Source: Pleurodeles waltl
Taxonomy: Eukaryota > Chordata > Amphibia > Caudata > Salamandridae
Direction: 5' to 3'
Assembly (NCBI RefSeq): GCF_031143425.1
Contig: NC_090441.1
Location: 223,382,928 to 223,446,927, forward strand
Length of the DNA stretch: 64,000 nucleotides
The notes under the pieces are model-generated. The model had not been told where the DNA came from. It saw nothing but the letters and a program-made list of their open reading frames with translations, and searched no databases. Position numbers and translations under genes: made by a program. Positions 36,039-49,221 of the stretch are shown here, in pieces (within the stretch, counting starts at the first letter, position 1; each line of letters begins with the position of its first letter).

Positions 36039-37994
36039 TGTTAGAAATGAGGTATTTGGTTGGCAGTCAGGTTACCCCCTGTCCAAGCAAGGACCCTCAC
36101 TCTAGTCAGGGTACGTCACACACAATCCAAATTATCCTGTGTCCACCCTCTGATAGCTTGGCACTTAGCAGTCAGGCTTAACTTAGAAGGCAATGTGTAA
36201 AGTATTTGTGCAATAAATCATGCAAAAACAAAGTAGAACACCACATAAATATACCACACAATGTTTAGAAAAATAAATAAAATGTATCTGGATGAATGCA
36301 GGTCAAAACAATTAAAATGCAATAAGTATATGTTGGGATATCACTGTAAAAGCAATGTAAAGTGTCTTAAGTTCTCTTAGAAACAAGTGTCTCTTTCAGG
36401 GCAAAGTACCTGGTTTGCGTTGAAAAATCCCTGCAAGGGACCACAGAGTAGGAGATGTGTGGAAACCAGGGAGGTGTGCACCGGTTTCGCCCCTTCGCAC
36501 ACGGACTTGCATTGTTATTTTAAACGCAGGGAAGCCTTGTGTCGATTTCTGTCGTGCGGACTTGGACCCTCTTCGGGTTGCAGAGTTTTTGGACCGCCGG
36601 GGACGATGCGTGGAATCCTGGGCTTGCAGACCGAAGTCACAGGTACTGTGTCGATTCCGGTGGGCGATGCGTGGAAATTTCTCCCACACTACAGGCGCTG
36701 CGTCGATTCCTTTCAGGAAGTCGGGCTGTGTCGTTCCGGCTCAGCTTGCGTCGATCCAGTAGGGGCGTGCGTCGAACTTTCGGTCACATCACTACTTCGA
36801 TCTTCCATCGCAAAGTCGGGCTGCGTTGTTCCAGGTTCGGCATGCGTGATTTTTCACTGCGGTGCAGGCTGTGCATCGTTTTTGACAGGCAGTGCATCAA
36901 ATTTTCGGTGCACGGGGATTACAGCTGCAGAAGTGAAGTCTTTTTGGTCCTGAGACTTCAGGGAACAGGAGGCAAGCTCAATCCATGCCCTTGGAGAGCA
37001 CTCTTTCAGCACAGCAAGAGACTAGCAAGGCAGCAGACCTTCTTCAGAAAGCAATCAGGTGATTCCTCTGGGCAGCCAGGCAGTTCTTCTTGGCAGGTTG
37101 CAGGTTCTGGTCCAGCGTTTCCTTCCCAGGTAGTGTCTGTTTTGGTAGGGATAGAGGCCCTGTTTAAATACCCAAATGTGCCTTTGAAGTGGGGAGACTT
37201 CAAAGAGTAGCTTAGAAGCGCACCATGTCCTTTTTCAGTTCCATCCTGTCGGCCAGGGTCCCAGTAGGGGGTGTGGCAGTCCTTTGTGTGAGGGCAGGCT
37301 ACTGTCCTTTGTCATGTAAGTGTCAGGCCAACCACCCTCGCAGCCCAGGAAGACAATTCAGTATACAGATGTGTGCAAGTGTGACTGAGCATCCTGTGTT
37401 TGGGGTTTGTCTGAGTGAATGCACAAGGGAGCTGTCAACTAAACCTAGCCAGGCGTGGATTGGAAGGCACAGAAGGATTTAAGTGTAGAGAAATGCTCAC
37501 TTTCTAAGCATTTCTAAAACAGTAATATAAAATCTAACTTCACCAGTAAGCAGGATTTTCTATTACCATTCTGGCCATACTAAATATGACCTACCTTCTC
37601 CTTTCAGATCAGAAGTTATCACTCAAACAGTATATGAGGGTAGCCTTAATGTTAGCGTATGAAAGGAGCAGGCCTCACAGCAGTGTAAAAAGGAATTTAG
37701 GGGTTTTACACTACCAGGACATATAGAACACACATGTTCGTATCCAGCCTTTTACCTACATAGCACCCTACCCTATAGGCTACCCTAGGGGTGACTTATC
37801 TGTAGAAAAAGGGGAGTTTAGGACTTGGCAATTACTTTTAAATTCCAAGTCGAAGTGGCAGTGAAACTGCACACACAGGCACTGCAGAAGCAGGCCTGAG
37901 ACATGGTTGGGGAGCTACTTATGTGGGTGGCACAACCAGTGCTGCAGCCCATTAGTAGCATTTAAATTAGAGGCCCAGGGCACATGTAGTGCAC
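36039..37994 (-). mobile_element. LTR copy F, related family, reverse orientation, truncated
   Basis: It starts TGTTAGAAATGAGG. Read in reverse it shows the same broad plan as the other LTRs: GGGCTGCAGC, a proximal GGCCTGC...CTGCAGTGCCTGTG block, and an A/T-rich polyadenylation region near 36200-36290. The middle (36480-36900) is rich in GCGTCGA/TGCGTCG words, which create several overlapping frames without protein similarity. The end bordering LTR D lacks the TG...CA terminus, so it is incomplete. Family assignment is inferred. Confidence 0.55.
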
Positions 37995-40484
37995 TGTGAG
38001 AAAGTAGCCTCTTTCTAGCTTTGTTACCCCCACTTTTGGCCTGTTTGTGAGTATATGTCAGGGTGTTTTCACTGTCTCACTGGGATCCTGCTAGCCAGGG
38101 CCCAGTGCTCATAGTGAAAACCCTATATTGTCAGTATGTTTATGTGTCACTGGGACCCTGCTAGCCAGGACCCCAGTGCTCATACGTTTGTGGCCTATAT
38201 GTATGTGCTCCCTGTGTGATGCCTAACTGTCTCACTGAGGCTCTGCTAACCAGAACCTCAGTGGTTATGCTCTCTTTGCTTTCCAAATTGTCACTGACAG
38301 GCTAGTGAACAATTTCAACAATTCACATTGGCATACTGGAACACCCCTATAATTCCCTCGTATATGGTACTGAGGTACCCAGGGTATTGGGGTTCCAGGA
38401 GATCCCTATGGGCTGCAGCATTTCTTTTGCCACCCATAGGGAGATCTGACTATTCTTACACAGGCCTGCCAGTGCAGCCTGAGTGAAATAACGTCCACGT
38501 TATTTCACAGCCATTTACCACTGCACTTAAGTAACTTATAAGTCACCTATATGTCTAACCTTCACCTGGTGAAGGTTGGGTGCAAAGTTACTTAGTGTGT
38601 GGGCACCCTGGCACTAACCAAGGTGCCCCCACATTGTTCAGGGGAAATTCCCCGGACTTTGTGAGTGCGGGGACACCATTTCACATGTGCACTATACATA
38701 GGTCACTACCTATGTATAGCGTCACAATGGTAACTCCGAACATGGCCATGTAACATGTCTAAGATCATGAAATTGTCCCCCTAATGTCATTCTGGCATTG
38801 GGGAGACAATTCCATGATCCCCCGGGTCTCTAGCACAGAACCCGGGTACTGCCAAACTGCCTTTCCGGGGTCTCCACTGCAGCTGCTGCTGCTGCCAACC
38901 CCTCAGACAGGTTTCTGCCTTCCTGGGGTCCAGGCAGACCTGGCCCAGGAAGGCAGAGCAAAGGATTTCCTCTGAGAGAGGGTGTAACACCCTCTCCCTT
39001 TGGAAATAGGTGTGAAGGCTGGGGAGGAGTAGCCTCCCGCAGCCTCTGGACATGCTTTGATGGGCACAGATGCTGCCCATCTCTGCATAAGCCAGTCTAC
39101 ACCGGTTTAGGGATCCCCCAGCCCTGCTCTGGCGCGAAACTGGACAAAGGAAAGGGGAGTGACCATTCCCCTGACCTGCACCTCCCAGCGGAGGTGCACA
39201 GAGCTCCTCCAGTGTGCCCCAGACCTCCGCCATCTTGGAAACAGAGGTGTTGCTGGCACACTGGACTGCTCTGAGTGGTCAGTGGCATCAGGTGACGTCA
39301 GAGACTCCTTCTGATAGGCTCTTACCTTTCTTACTAGCCTATCCTCCTTCCTAGGTAGCCAAACCTCCTTTTCTGGCTATTGAGGGTCTCTGCTTTGGGG
39401 AATTCTTCAGATACCGAATGCAAGAGCTCACCAGAGTTTCTCTGCATCTTCCTCTTCACCTTCTGCCAAAGGATCGACCGCTGACTGCTCAGGACGCCTG
39501 CAAAACCACAACAAAGTAGCAAAGACGACTGCTGCAACCTTGTATCGCTTCATCCTGCTGGCTTTCTCGCCTGTTTCCTGGTGGTACATGCTCTGGGGGT
39601 AGCCTGCCTCCTTCTTGCACCAGGAGCTCTGAAGAAATCTCCCGTAGGTCGACGGAATCTTCCCCCTGCAACCGCAGGCAACAAAAGACCGCATCACCGG
39701 TCCTCTGGGTCCCCTCTCAGCACGACAAGCGTGGTCCCTGGAACTCAGCAACTCTGTCCAAGTGACTCCCACAGTCCAGTGACTCTTCAGTCCAAGTTTG
39801 GTGGAGGTAAGTCCTTGCCTCCCCACGCTAGACTGCATTGCTGGGTACCGCGTGATTTGCAGCTGCTCCGGCTACTGTGCACTCTTCCAGGATTTCATTC
39901 GCGCATAGCCAAGCCTGTGTCCCCGACACTCTAACCTGCAGTGCACAACCTTCTGAGTTGTCCTCCGGCGTCGTGGGACTCCCTTTTCTGACTTCGGGTG
40001 GACTCTGGCTCACTCCTCTTCCAAGTGCCTGTACCGGTACTTCTGCGGGTGCTGCCTGCTTCTGTGAGGGCTCCCCGACTTGCTGGGCACCCCCTCTGTC
40101 TCCTCATCCAAGTGGTGACATCCTGGTCCCTCCTGGGCCATCGCAGCATCCAAAAAACCCTAACCGCGACCCTTGCAGCTAGCAAGGCTTGTTTGTGGTC
40201 TTTCTGCGTGGGGACACCTCTACAAGCTTCTTCACGACGTGGGACATCCTTCCTCCAAAGGGGAAGTTCCTAGTCCTCTTCGTTCTTGCAAAACACCAAG
40301 CTTCTTCCATCTGGTGGCAGCTCCTTTGCACCCTCAGCTGGCATTTCCTGGGCATCTATCTGCCCACTCAAGACACTGTTGCGACTCTTGGACTTGGTCC
40401 CCTTGTTTCACAGGTACTCAGGTCCGGAAATCCACTCTTGGTGCTTTGCTGGTGTTGGTTTTCCTTGCAGAATCCCCCTATCAC
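37995..40484 (+). mobile_element. LTR copy D, 3'-truncated
   Basis: It begins TGTGAGAAAGTAGCC and tracks LTR A closely: palindrome 38482-38507, hairpin 38692-38719, CRE-like 39293-39300, and the A-like downstream region through CAGAATCCCCCTATCACC. At about 40484 it stops and joins the reverse-oriented LTR C tail to tail. About 550 bp of the 3' end are missing relative to A. Confidence 0.8.
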
Positions 40485-40486
40485 CT

Positions 40487-43077
40487 TGTGGTACTTACAC
40501 CTTGTGCCAGGTCCAGTTATCCCTTATTAGTAGAATAGAGGTGTTCTAGCAGCTTAGGCTGATAGACGTAGCTATAGCAGAGCAGCATAGGCTGAACTAG
40601 GAGACATCCAAAGCTCCTACCATGCCACTTATATAACTTAGCAGTATATCATAAGAAACATAATACTCAGAGTTACTAAAAATAAAGGTACTTTATTTTA
40701 GTGACAATATACCAAAAGTATCTCAGAGGATACACTCCCTTAGTAGGTAAGTAATATACACAAAATATACACACAGACCAAAATCAGGTAAGTAAACAGT
40801 TAGAAAAGTAGTGCAAACACTGTAGAACACAATAGAATGCAATAGGAGACAATAGGCCTAGGGGCAACACAAACCATATACTCCAAAAGTGAAATGCAAA
40901 CCACGAATGGACCCCAGGCCTTGTGTAGTGTGTAAAGGGTTGCTGGAAGTATAAGAAAATACTAAGGGTGTCCAAGATACCCCACCCCAAGACCCTGAAA
41001 AGTAAGAGTAAAGTTACCCTACTCCCCAAAAAGACAGTAAAGTCAAGATAGGGGATTCTGCAAAGACAGCAACTGACTGCAAATCACTGAAGATGGATTC
41101 CTGGACCTGAGGACCTGCAAAGGAAGGGGACCAAGTCCAAGAGTCCCGCAAGTGCCCGGGGGGCAGGAGCCCACTAAACACCGGATGAAGATGCAAAAGG
41201 GCAGCCTCCAGGTGGAAGAAGCCAAAGATTCTGCAACAACGGAAGGTGCCAGGAACTTCTCCTTTGGTCAGAAGATGCCCCATGGCGTTCTGGAGGATGC
41301 AGAAGCAGGCAGCACCCGCAGAAGCACCGGAACAGGCGTTCAGAAGATCTGAGCATGGCGTCATCTCAGCACAACAAAAGTGAGTCCCACGAAGTCGGAG
41401 TCCAAATCAGCGAGTTGAGCAATACAGGACGGAGTGCTGGAGACCTGGCTAGGCTGTGCACAAAGGAAGTCTTGCAAAAGTGCACAAAAGCCCTAGCAGC
41501 TGCAGTTCATGTAGTACACAGGATTACAGTCTGGCGTGGGAAGGCAAGGACTTACCTCCTCCAAATTTGGACAGAAGGGCCACTGGACTGTCGGGGACAC
41601 TTAGGCCCAGCTCCTGTGTTCCACGGACGATGCTCGTCAAGATGAGAGGGGACCCAGAGGACCAGTGATGCAGAAGTTTGGTGCCTGCGTTAGCAGGGGG
41701 AAGATTCCGTCGACCCATAGGAGATTTCTTCTTGGCTTCCAGTGCAGGGAGAAGGCAGACAGCCCTCAGAGCATTCACCAGCAGGAAACAGTCGAGAAAG
41801 CCAGCAGGATGAGGCGCTACAATGTTGCTGGTAGTCTTCTTACTACTTTGTTGCAGTTTTTCAGATGTCCTGGAGCAGTCAACGGTTGATCCTTGGCAGA
41901 AGTCGAAGAGGGAAGTGAGAGAAACTCTGGTGAGCTCTTGCATTCGTTATCTGACAAGAAACCCACAGGAGAGACCCTAACTAGCCCTCAGAGGAGGATT
42001 GGCTACAGAGAAAGGTAAGCACCTATCAAGAGGGGTTTCTGACGTCACCTGCTGGCACTGGCCACTCAGAGGTGTCCATTGTGCCCTCACACCTCTGCAT
42101 TCAAGATGACCGAGGTCTGGGACACACTGGAGGAGCTCTGGGTACCTCCCCTTGGGAGGTGCTGGTCAGGAGAGTGGTCACTCCCCTTCCCTTTGTCCAG
42201 TTTCGCACCAGAGCAGGGCTGAGGGGATCCCTGAACCGGTGTAGACTGGCTTATACAAGGAGGGCACCATCTGTGCCCTTCAAAGCATTTCCAGAGGCCA
42301 GGAGAGGCTACTTCTCTCAGACCCTTAACACCTATTTCCCTAGGGAGAGGGTGTAACACCCTCTCTCAGAGGAATTCCTTTATTCTGCCTTCCTGGCACT
42401 GGGGTGCCCAGGCCCCGGGGGCAGAAACCTGTCTGAGGGTTGGCAGCAGCGGTAGCTGCAGAGAAAACCCCGGAGAGTTAGTTTGCCAGTAACCGGCTCC
42501 ATGCTGGAGCCCCGGGGATGCATGGAATTGTTCCTCCAATACCAGAATGGTATTGGGGTGACAATTCCATGATCCTAGACATGCTACATGGCCATGTTCG
42601 GGGTTACCATTGTGACGCTACATATAGGTATTGACCTATATGTAGTTCACGCATGTTATGGTGTCCCCGCACTCACAAAGTCCAGGGAATTTGCCCTGAA
42701 CAATGTGGGGGCACCTTGGCTAGTGCCGGGGTGCCCTCACACTAAGTAACTTTGCACCTAACCTTTTCTAAGTGACGGTTAGACATATAGGTGACTTAAC
42801 GTTACTTAAGTGAAGTGTAAAATGTCTGTGAAATAACGTGGATGTTATTTCACTCAGGCTGCAGTGGCAGTCCTGTGTAAGAATTGTCTGAGCTCCCTAT
42901 GGGTGGCAAAAGAAATGCTGCAGCCCATAGGGATTTCCTGGAACCCCAATACCCTCGGTACCTAGGTACCATATACTAGGGAATTATATGGGTGTTCCAG
43001 TGTGCCAATCAGAATTGGTAAAATTAGTCACTAGCCTGCAGTGCCAATTTTAAAAGCAGAGAGAGCATAAACACTGA
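40487..43077 (-). mobile_element. LTR copy C, main part, split by the Harbinger insertion
   Basis: Read in reverse, this is the same LTR family from near its 3' end (about 35 bp missing) towards its 5' end: polyadenylation region about 40680, CRE-like 42040-42047, hairpin 42618-42645 and the GAAATAACGT dyad near 42834. It is interrupted at 43077 and resumes at 61079. Comparison with uninterrupted LTR B (AACCACTGAGGTT near 48904) shows that TGA has been duplicated at the break. Confidence 0.85.
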
Positions 43078-44479
43078 GGGGCATATTTATACTCTGTTTG
43101 CACCAAATTAGCGTAATTTTTTTTCACTCTAATTCGGTGCAAAACTAACTCCATATTTATACTTTGGTGCTAGACCCGTCTAGCGCCAAATTTATTGAGT
43201 TAAAGTCATTTTTTGTAAGTGGAGACCTACCTTGCCTTAATGAGATGCAAGTTAGGCGTTCCCGTGCAAAAAATGACTCTATGGCCTTAACACCATATTT
43301 AGGGGCATATTTATACTCTGCGATATATTTATACTCTGTTTGCACCAAATTAGCGTAATTGTTTTAAATTCTAATTCGGGGTAAAACTAACTCCATATTT
43401 ATACTTTGGTGCTAGACCCGTCTAGCACCAAGGCCCTGATTTATACTTTTTTTTGTGCCGCATTAACGTCATTTTTTGACGCAAAAGTGTTGCAAACATA
43501 CAAAATATTGCCTCTTATTTATACTTTTTGCTGCAGAACTGCACTAATTCAGTTTTGCACCAAAAAGTTTAGCACCGGCTTGCACCATTTCTGTGTACCA
43601 GCCGGGCACCATATTTATGGAATGGTGCAAGCCGGTGCAAAGGTAGGCTAGAGTAAAAAAAAATAACTTTAGTCGGGTGGGGTGGGCAGTAGAGAAGAAG
43701 AGGGTTTAGCACCAAAAAATTACTTTAGGCAGGTTAGAGTAAAAAAAAATACTCTAACCAGATTAGCGTCATTTTATGGTGCTAAACGTACGATGCCTAA
43801 AAAAGGCAGGAGTCATGTCCACCACCCCAATGGCCAGCACAGAGGACAAGGGTCCCCTGGGCATGGCCATTGCATCCTGTGCCATGTATTGGGGCCCATT
43901 TCAGGCCCCCCTATGGACCTTTCAAAAATAAAATGCAATCTTACCTGTACTTACCTGGGATGAAGTCCCCCATCCTCCGCAGTCCGTCTGGTGTGGGTGG
44001 GGGTGCCCCTGGGGCCTGGGGAGGGCACCTGTGGGCTTATTCCATGGTGTTCCACCATGGAAATAGGCCCACAGGTCCCCTAACGCCTGCCCTGACCCAG
44101 GCTTTAAAAAATGGGGCAAATCAAGCTTTGGCCCATTTTTTGACCCCTCCTCCCTCACACCATTTTTGCATGGGGCCATATTTATACTTTTTGCACCGGC
44201 GCAGTTTTGCGTCAAAAATATTACCGCCGGCTAACGCCATTTTGGTGCGCCGTGCGGGCGTCAAATTTATACTTTGACGCACGGCGGCGCAAACCACAGG
44301 TGGGAGTCATTATTTTTGACGCACACCGCAGCGTCAAGTTGTAAAGCAAAATGACGTTAACGCAGTGGAAATTACTGTGGGTGGATTTACGACCCTGCAA
44401 ACCGGATATGCACCATTTTTTGAGGCAATAGCGTAAAAAAAAACAGCGAACACTGCCATTTCACCAGAAGAGAGCTAAA

Positions 44480-44966
44480 ATGGATCCCAGATGCCACTAC
44501 AGACCCCAGGAAGATGACAACAGACCAGGAACCAGCCAGGAGGACCCACACAAGAACCAGGACACTTATAAGAAGAAAAGAAAGTGTTGCTTCAGTGCAG
44601 AGGAGCAGGAAATTCTGGTTAAAGAGGTGACAGAGCATCAGCACCAACTGTTTGTCACCTCAAAGTTGCCAATCAGTAGGAGAGAGGCTATATGGCAACA
44701 AATTGTTGACAAGATTAACAGTGTGGCTGAAGTACGCAGAACAGTCATCGGGTGCAAGAAACACTGGCATGACTGCAAGCGCAGAACCAAGGAAAAGATG
44801 GCCAGGAACAGGATGGCAGCACTGCAGACTGGAGGTGGGAGTCCAGCACATCAGGAGGCCCTGGACCACATGGAGGAGATGGTCACAGCCATCATCCCTG
44901 AGGAGATCGTTACAGGGATCCAAGGACAGGACAGCGCAGACTACCAGGAGACAACGCATGTGCAGG
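44480..44966 (+). CDS. Harbinger Myb-like protein A, exon 1
   Basis: The start ATG at 44480 lies 300 bp inside the transposon end. Residues about 36-110 form a Myb/SANT-like DNA-binding domain: FSAEEQEILVKEV, REAIWQQIVDKINSV and VIGCKKHWHDCKRRTKEK, with the spaced aromatic residues of three helices. In Harbinger transposons a protein of this kind binds the element ends and brings the transposase into the nucleus. The exon ends at the strong donor G|GTAAGT (44967-44972) after one base of a codon. The frame would stay open to 45406 without splicing, giving a 308-residue protein, but the matched acceptor at 49221 argues for splicing. Confidence 0.8.
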
Positions 44967-47900
44967 GTAAGTCGCATGGGGAATTAAAATGCACTAATGT
45001 CAACTACAACCGGGGGGATACCGACTACAAAATGCATGGAAGTCATCATATACATGGAGTGGCATGGGTAAAGGGGTATGGCATGGGGGCATGGCCTGCA
45101 CAAACAGAAGCTGGGGCACACCATTACACTACACCAACAACAGTCCCATGGGGGCATGCTGCCATGCCAATGATGGAGCAAAGGGAAATCCACGCCAGGA
45201 GGGAAGGGCACAACGTCAAACTGACATCCCGGCACACGTCAGCCACCATACCCCCTACATTAACTAGGGCCCTATTAACAACCTCTAGCCATACCGACAA
45301 CTGGAATGTAACTGCGAGCACAGTTGCCACAACCACTTCCGCTCTGTGTGCAGCTCAAGTAGCCAATGGCAGTAACCTCCCCATGGATCATACACACCTA
45401 AATTAGGGGGTTGAGGATGACAACTTCAACAATCCCCTGAAACAAGACAAAGGCCCCAGTACTGTCAAATGTCAATGCCCATAGTTGTTGCAAACATCAG
45501 CCAATGTTAACAACAATAGGAGCTACACAGCACTAAGGACATACCCATGCTGCATATGTCAGGGTCCATCCTGTACCTGGGTCACAATGTAACATCCCAA
45601 ATGTCATACTGCTCAGACACCAGCATTGAGGGGGAGGACACATGTAACTGGTCACTGAAATACACCTGCACAGTCAGAGGAGGAAATAGGACACTGCTAC
45701 GACAATCAGGGCAATCCAATGTACCACACATTCCCCAACATCAGCAGTACACATTACCAATGCCAACATCCATTTCGTGTCATAACATTGCTATGCATAG
45801 GATATGCCGCATGTCAAATACATTTAAGTGGATGTGAAGGATCCGAGATTGGGGCAGGTCCAGATTGTTAAGTGTGCTTCCAGGGCCATCAGAGCACCCA
45901 CAGCCAGTGAAAGGTCTCACCATGAGAATGGATGTAGACGGAGGCTTGAGTAGGACAATAAAGTGGCAATTCTCTATTTGGCCAAAACCAACACCTAGAA
46001 GAGATAATGCCGACAAGTCTAATAACTCAATAACATACATGTGACATGCAGGTGGGCCATAGGTCTGGGAGAATGCTGTAGGAGGCTGGACTGGCTTGTA
46101 GTGGGTACCAAGGGGTACTTACACATTGCACCAGGCCCAGGTATCCCTTATTAGTGTAGAGGGGTGTCTAGCAGCTTAGGCTGATAGAAAAGGTAGCTTA
46201 GCAGAGCAGCTTAGGCTGAACTAGGAGACGAGTGAAGCTCCTACAGTACCACTAGTGTCATATGCACAGTATTATAAGAAAACACAATACACAGATATAC
46301 TAAAAATAAAGGTACTTTATTTTTATGACAATATGCAAAAGTATCTCAGTGAGTACCCTCAGTATGAGGATAGCAAATATACACCAGATATATGTACACA
46401 ATACCAAAATATGCAGTAATAGCAATAGAAAACAGTGCAGACAATGTATAGTCACAATAGATTGCAATGGGGGCACATAGGGATAGGGGCAACACAAACC
46501 ACATACTCTAGAAGTGGAATGCGAACCAAGAATGGACCCCAAACCTATGTGACCTTGTAGAGGGTCGCTGGGACTGTAAGAAAACAGTGGGGGTTAGAAA
46601 AATAGCCCACACCAAGACCCTGAAAAGTGGGTGCAAAGTGCACCTAAGTTCCCCAAAGAGCACAGAAGTCGTGATAGGGGAATTCTGCAAGGAAGACCAA
46701 CACCAGCAATGCAACAACGATGGATTTCCTGACGAGAGTACCTGTGGAACAAGGGGACCAAGTCCAAGAGTCACGATCAAGTCGGGAGTGGGCAGATGCC
46801 CAGGAAAGCCAGCTGTGGGTGCAAAGAAGCTGCCACCGGATGGTAGAAGCTGTGGATTCTGCAAGAACGAAAAGGGCTAGGAACTTCCCCTTTGGAGGAT
46901 GGATGTTCCACGTCGTGAAGAGTCGTGCAGAAGTGTTTCCGTGCAGAAAGACCACAAACAAGCCTTGCTAGCTGCAAGGGTCACGGTTAGGGTTTTTGGA
47001 TGCTGCTGTGGCCCAGGAAGGACCAGGATGTCGCCAATTGCGTGAGGAGACAGAGGGGACGCCCAGCAAGATATGAGCCCACTCAGAAGCAAGCACCACC
47101 TGCAGAAGTGCCGGAACAGGCACTACGAAGTGGAGTGAACCAGAGCTTACCTGAAGTCACAAAAGAGGGTCCCACGACGCCGGAGGACAACTCAGGAGGT
47201 CGTGCACTGCAGGTTAGTGTGCCGGGGACCCAGGCTTGGCTGTACACAAAGGAAATCCTGGAAGAGTGCACAGGAGCCGGAGTAGCTGCAAAACATGTGG
47301 TTCCCAGCAATGCAGTCTAGCGTGGGGAGGCAAGGACTTACCTCCACCAAACTTGGACTGAAGAGTCACTGGACTGTGGGAGTCACTTGGACAGAGTTGC
47401 TGAGTTCAAGGGACCTCGCTCGTCATGCTGAGAGGAGACCCAGAGGACCGGTGATGCAGTTCTTTGGTGCCTGCGGTTGCAGGGGGAAGATTCTGTCGAC
47501 CCACGGGAGATTTCTTCTGAGCTTCTAGTGCAGAGAGCAGGCAGACTACTCCCACAGCATGCACCACCAGGAAAACAGTTGAGAAGGCGGCAGGATCAGC
47601 GTTACAAGGTCGCAGTAGTCGTCTTTGCTACTTTGTTGCAGTTTTGCAGGCTTTCAGCGCGGTCAGCAGTCGATTCCTTGGCAGAAGGTGAAGAGAGAGA
47701 TGCAGAGGAACTCTGATGAGCTCTTGCATTCGTTATCTAATGAATTCCCCAAAGCAGAGACCCTAAATAGCCAGAAAAGGAGGTTTGGCTACCTAGGAGA
47801 GAGGATAGGCTAGCAACACCTGGAGGAGCCTATCAGAAGGAGTCTCTGACGTCACCTGCTGGCACTGCCCACTCAGAGCAGTCCAGTGTGCTAGCAGCAC

Positions 47901-49221
47901 CTCTGTTTCCAAGATGGCAGAGGTCTGGAGCACACTATAGGAGCTCTGGGCACCTCCCAGGGGAGGTGCAGGTCAGGGGAGTGGTCACTCCCCTTTCCTT
48001 TGTCCAGTTTTGTGCCAGAGCAGGGCTGGGGGATCCCTGAACCGGTGTAGACTGGCTTATGCAGAGATGGGCACCATCTGTGCCCATGAAAGCATTTCCA
48101 GAGGCTCGGGGAGGCTACTTCTCCCCTGCCTTCTCACTTTTTCCAAAGGGAGAGGGTGTAACACCCTCTCTCTGAGGAAGTCCTTTGTTCCGCCTTCCTG
48201 GGCCAAGCCTGGCTGGACCCCAGGAGGGCAGAAACCTGTCTGAGGGGTTTGCAGCAGCAGCAGCTGCAGTGAAACCCCAGGAAAGGTAGTTTGACAGTAC
48301 CCGGGTCTGTGCTAGAGACTCAGGGGATCATGGAATTGTCTCCCCAATGCCAGAATGGCATTCATGGAATTGTCTCCCCAATGCCAGGATGGCATTGGGG
48401 TGACAATTTCATGATCTTAGACATGTTACATGGCCATGTTCGGAGTTACCATTGTGACTCTATACATATGTCGTGACATATGTATAGTGCACACGTGTAA
48501 TGGTGTCCCCGCACTCACAAAGTCCGGGGAATTTGCCCTGAACAATGTGGGAGCACCTTGGCTAGTGCCAGGGTGCCCACACACTTAGTAACTTAGCACC
48601 CAACCTTTACCAGGTAAAGGTTAGACATATAGGTGACTTATAAGTTACTTAAGTGCAGTGGTAAATGGCTGTGAAATAACGTGGACGTTATTTCACTTAG
48701 GCTGCAAGGGCAGGCCTGTGTAAGAATTGTCAGAGCTCCCTATGGGTGGCAAAAGAAATGCTGCAGCCCATAGGGATCTCCTGGAACCCCAATACCCAGG
48801 GTACCTCAGTACCATATACTAGGGAATTATAAGGATGTTCCAGTATGCCAATGTAAATTGGTGAAATTGGTCACTAGCCTGTTAGGAAAGAAATGAGAGA
48901 GCATAACCACTGAGGTTCTGGATAGCAGAGCCTCAGTAAGACAGTTAGTCATAACACAGGTCACACATACAGGGCACACTTATGAGCACTGGGGCCCTGG
49001 CTGGCAGGGTCCCAGTGACACATACAACTAAAACAACATATATACAGTGAAATATGGGGGTAACATGCCAGGCAACATGGTACTTTCCTACAAATGCCCA
49101 TCTGAAGGACTTGAGCAATGAACACGAAACAAGATCACAATGTGAAATCATCACAAGGCAGGCATGTCACATCACTCATGCCACAACACAGTCACACTAA
49201 TTGTACCCTGTTTCATTGCAG
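44967..49221 (+). other. Intron of Myb-like gene A, enlarged by a solo LTR
   Basis: The intron has a GTAAGT donor and TTGCAG acceptor. Of its 4.25 kb, 3.02 kb is LTR B plus its duplication, so the ancestral intron was about 1.2 kb. Confidence 0.7.
46077..49092 (-). mobile_element. Solo LTR, copy B (complete, about 3.0 kb)
   Basis: It reads TGTAGGAGGCTGG at the left and TTTCCTACA at the right, the reverse of LTR A. The 5-bp duplication AATGC flanks it exactly (46072-46076, 49093-49097). It contains the reverse polyadenylation region (about 46306), CRE-like 47847-47854, hairpin 48460-48487 and the GAAATAACGT dyad (about 48672-48695). It lies antisense in the intron of Myb-like gene A and is younger than that element. 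No internal retroviral genes are present. Confidence 0.9.

Noticed and set aside
36387..37210. Plus-strand frames of 188 and 223 codons in LTR F, Cys/Ser/Arg-rich
   Set aside because: They overlap in different frames and arise from repeated GCGTCGA words in an LTR-like repeat.
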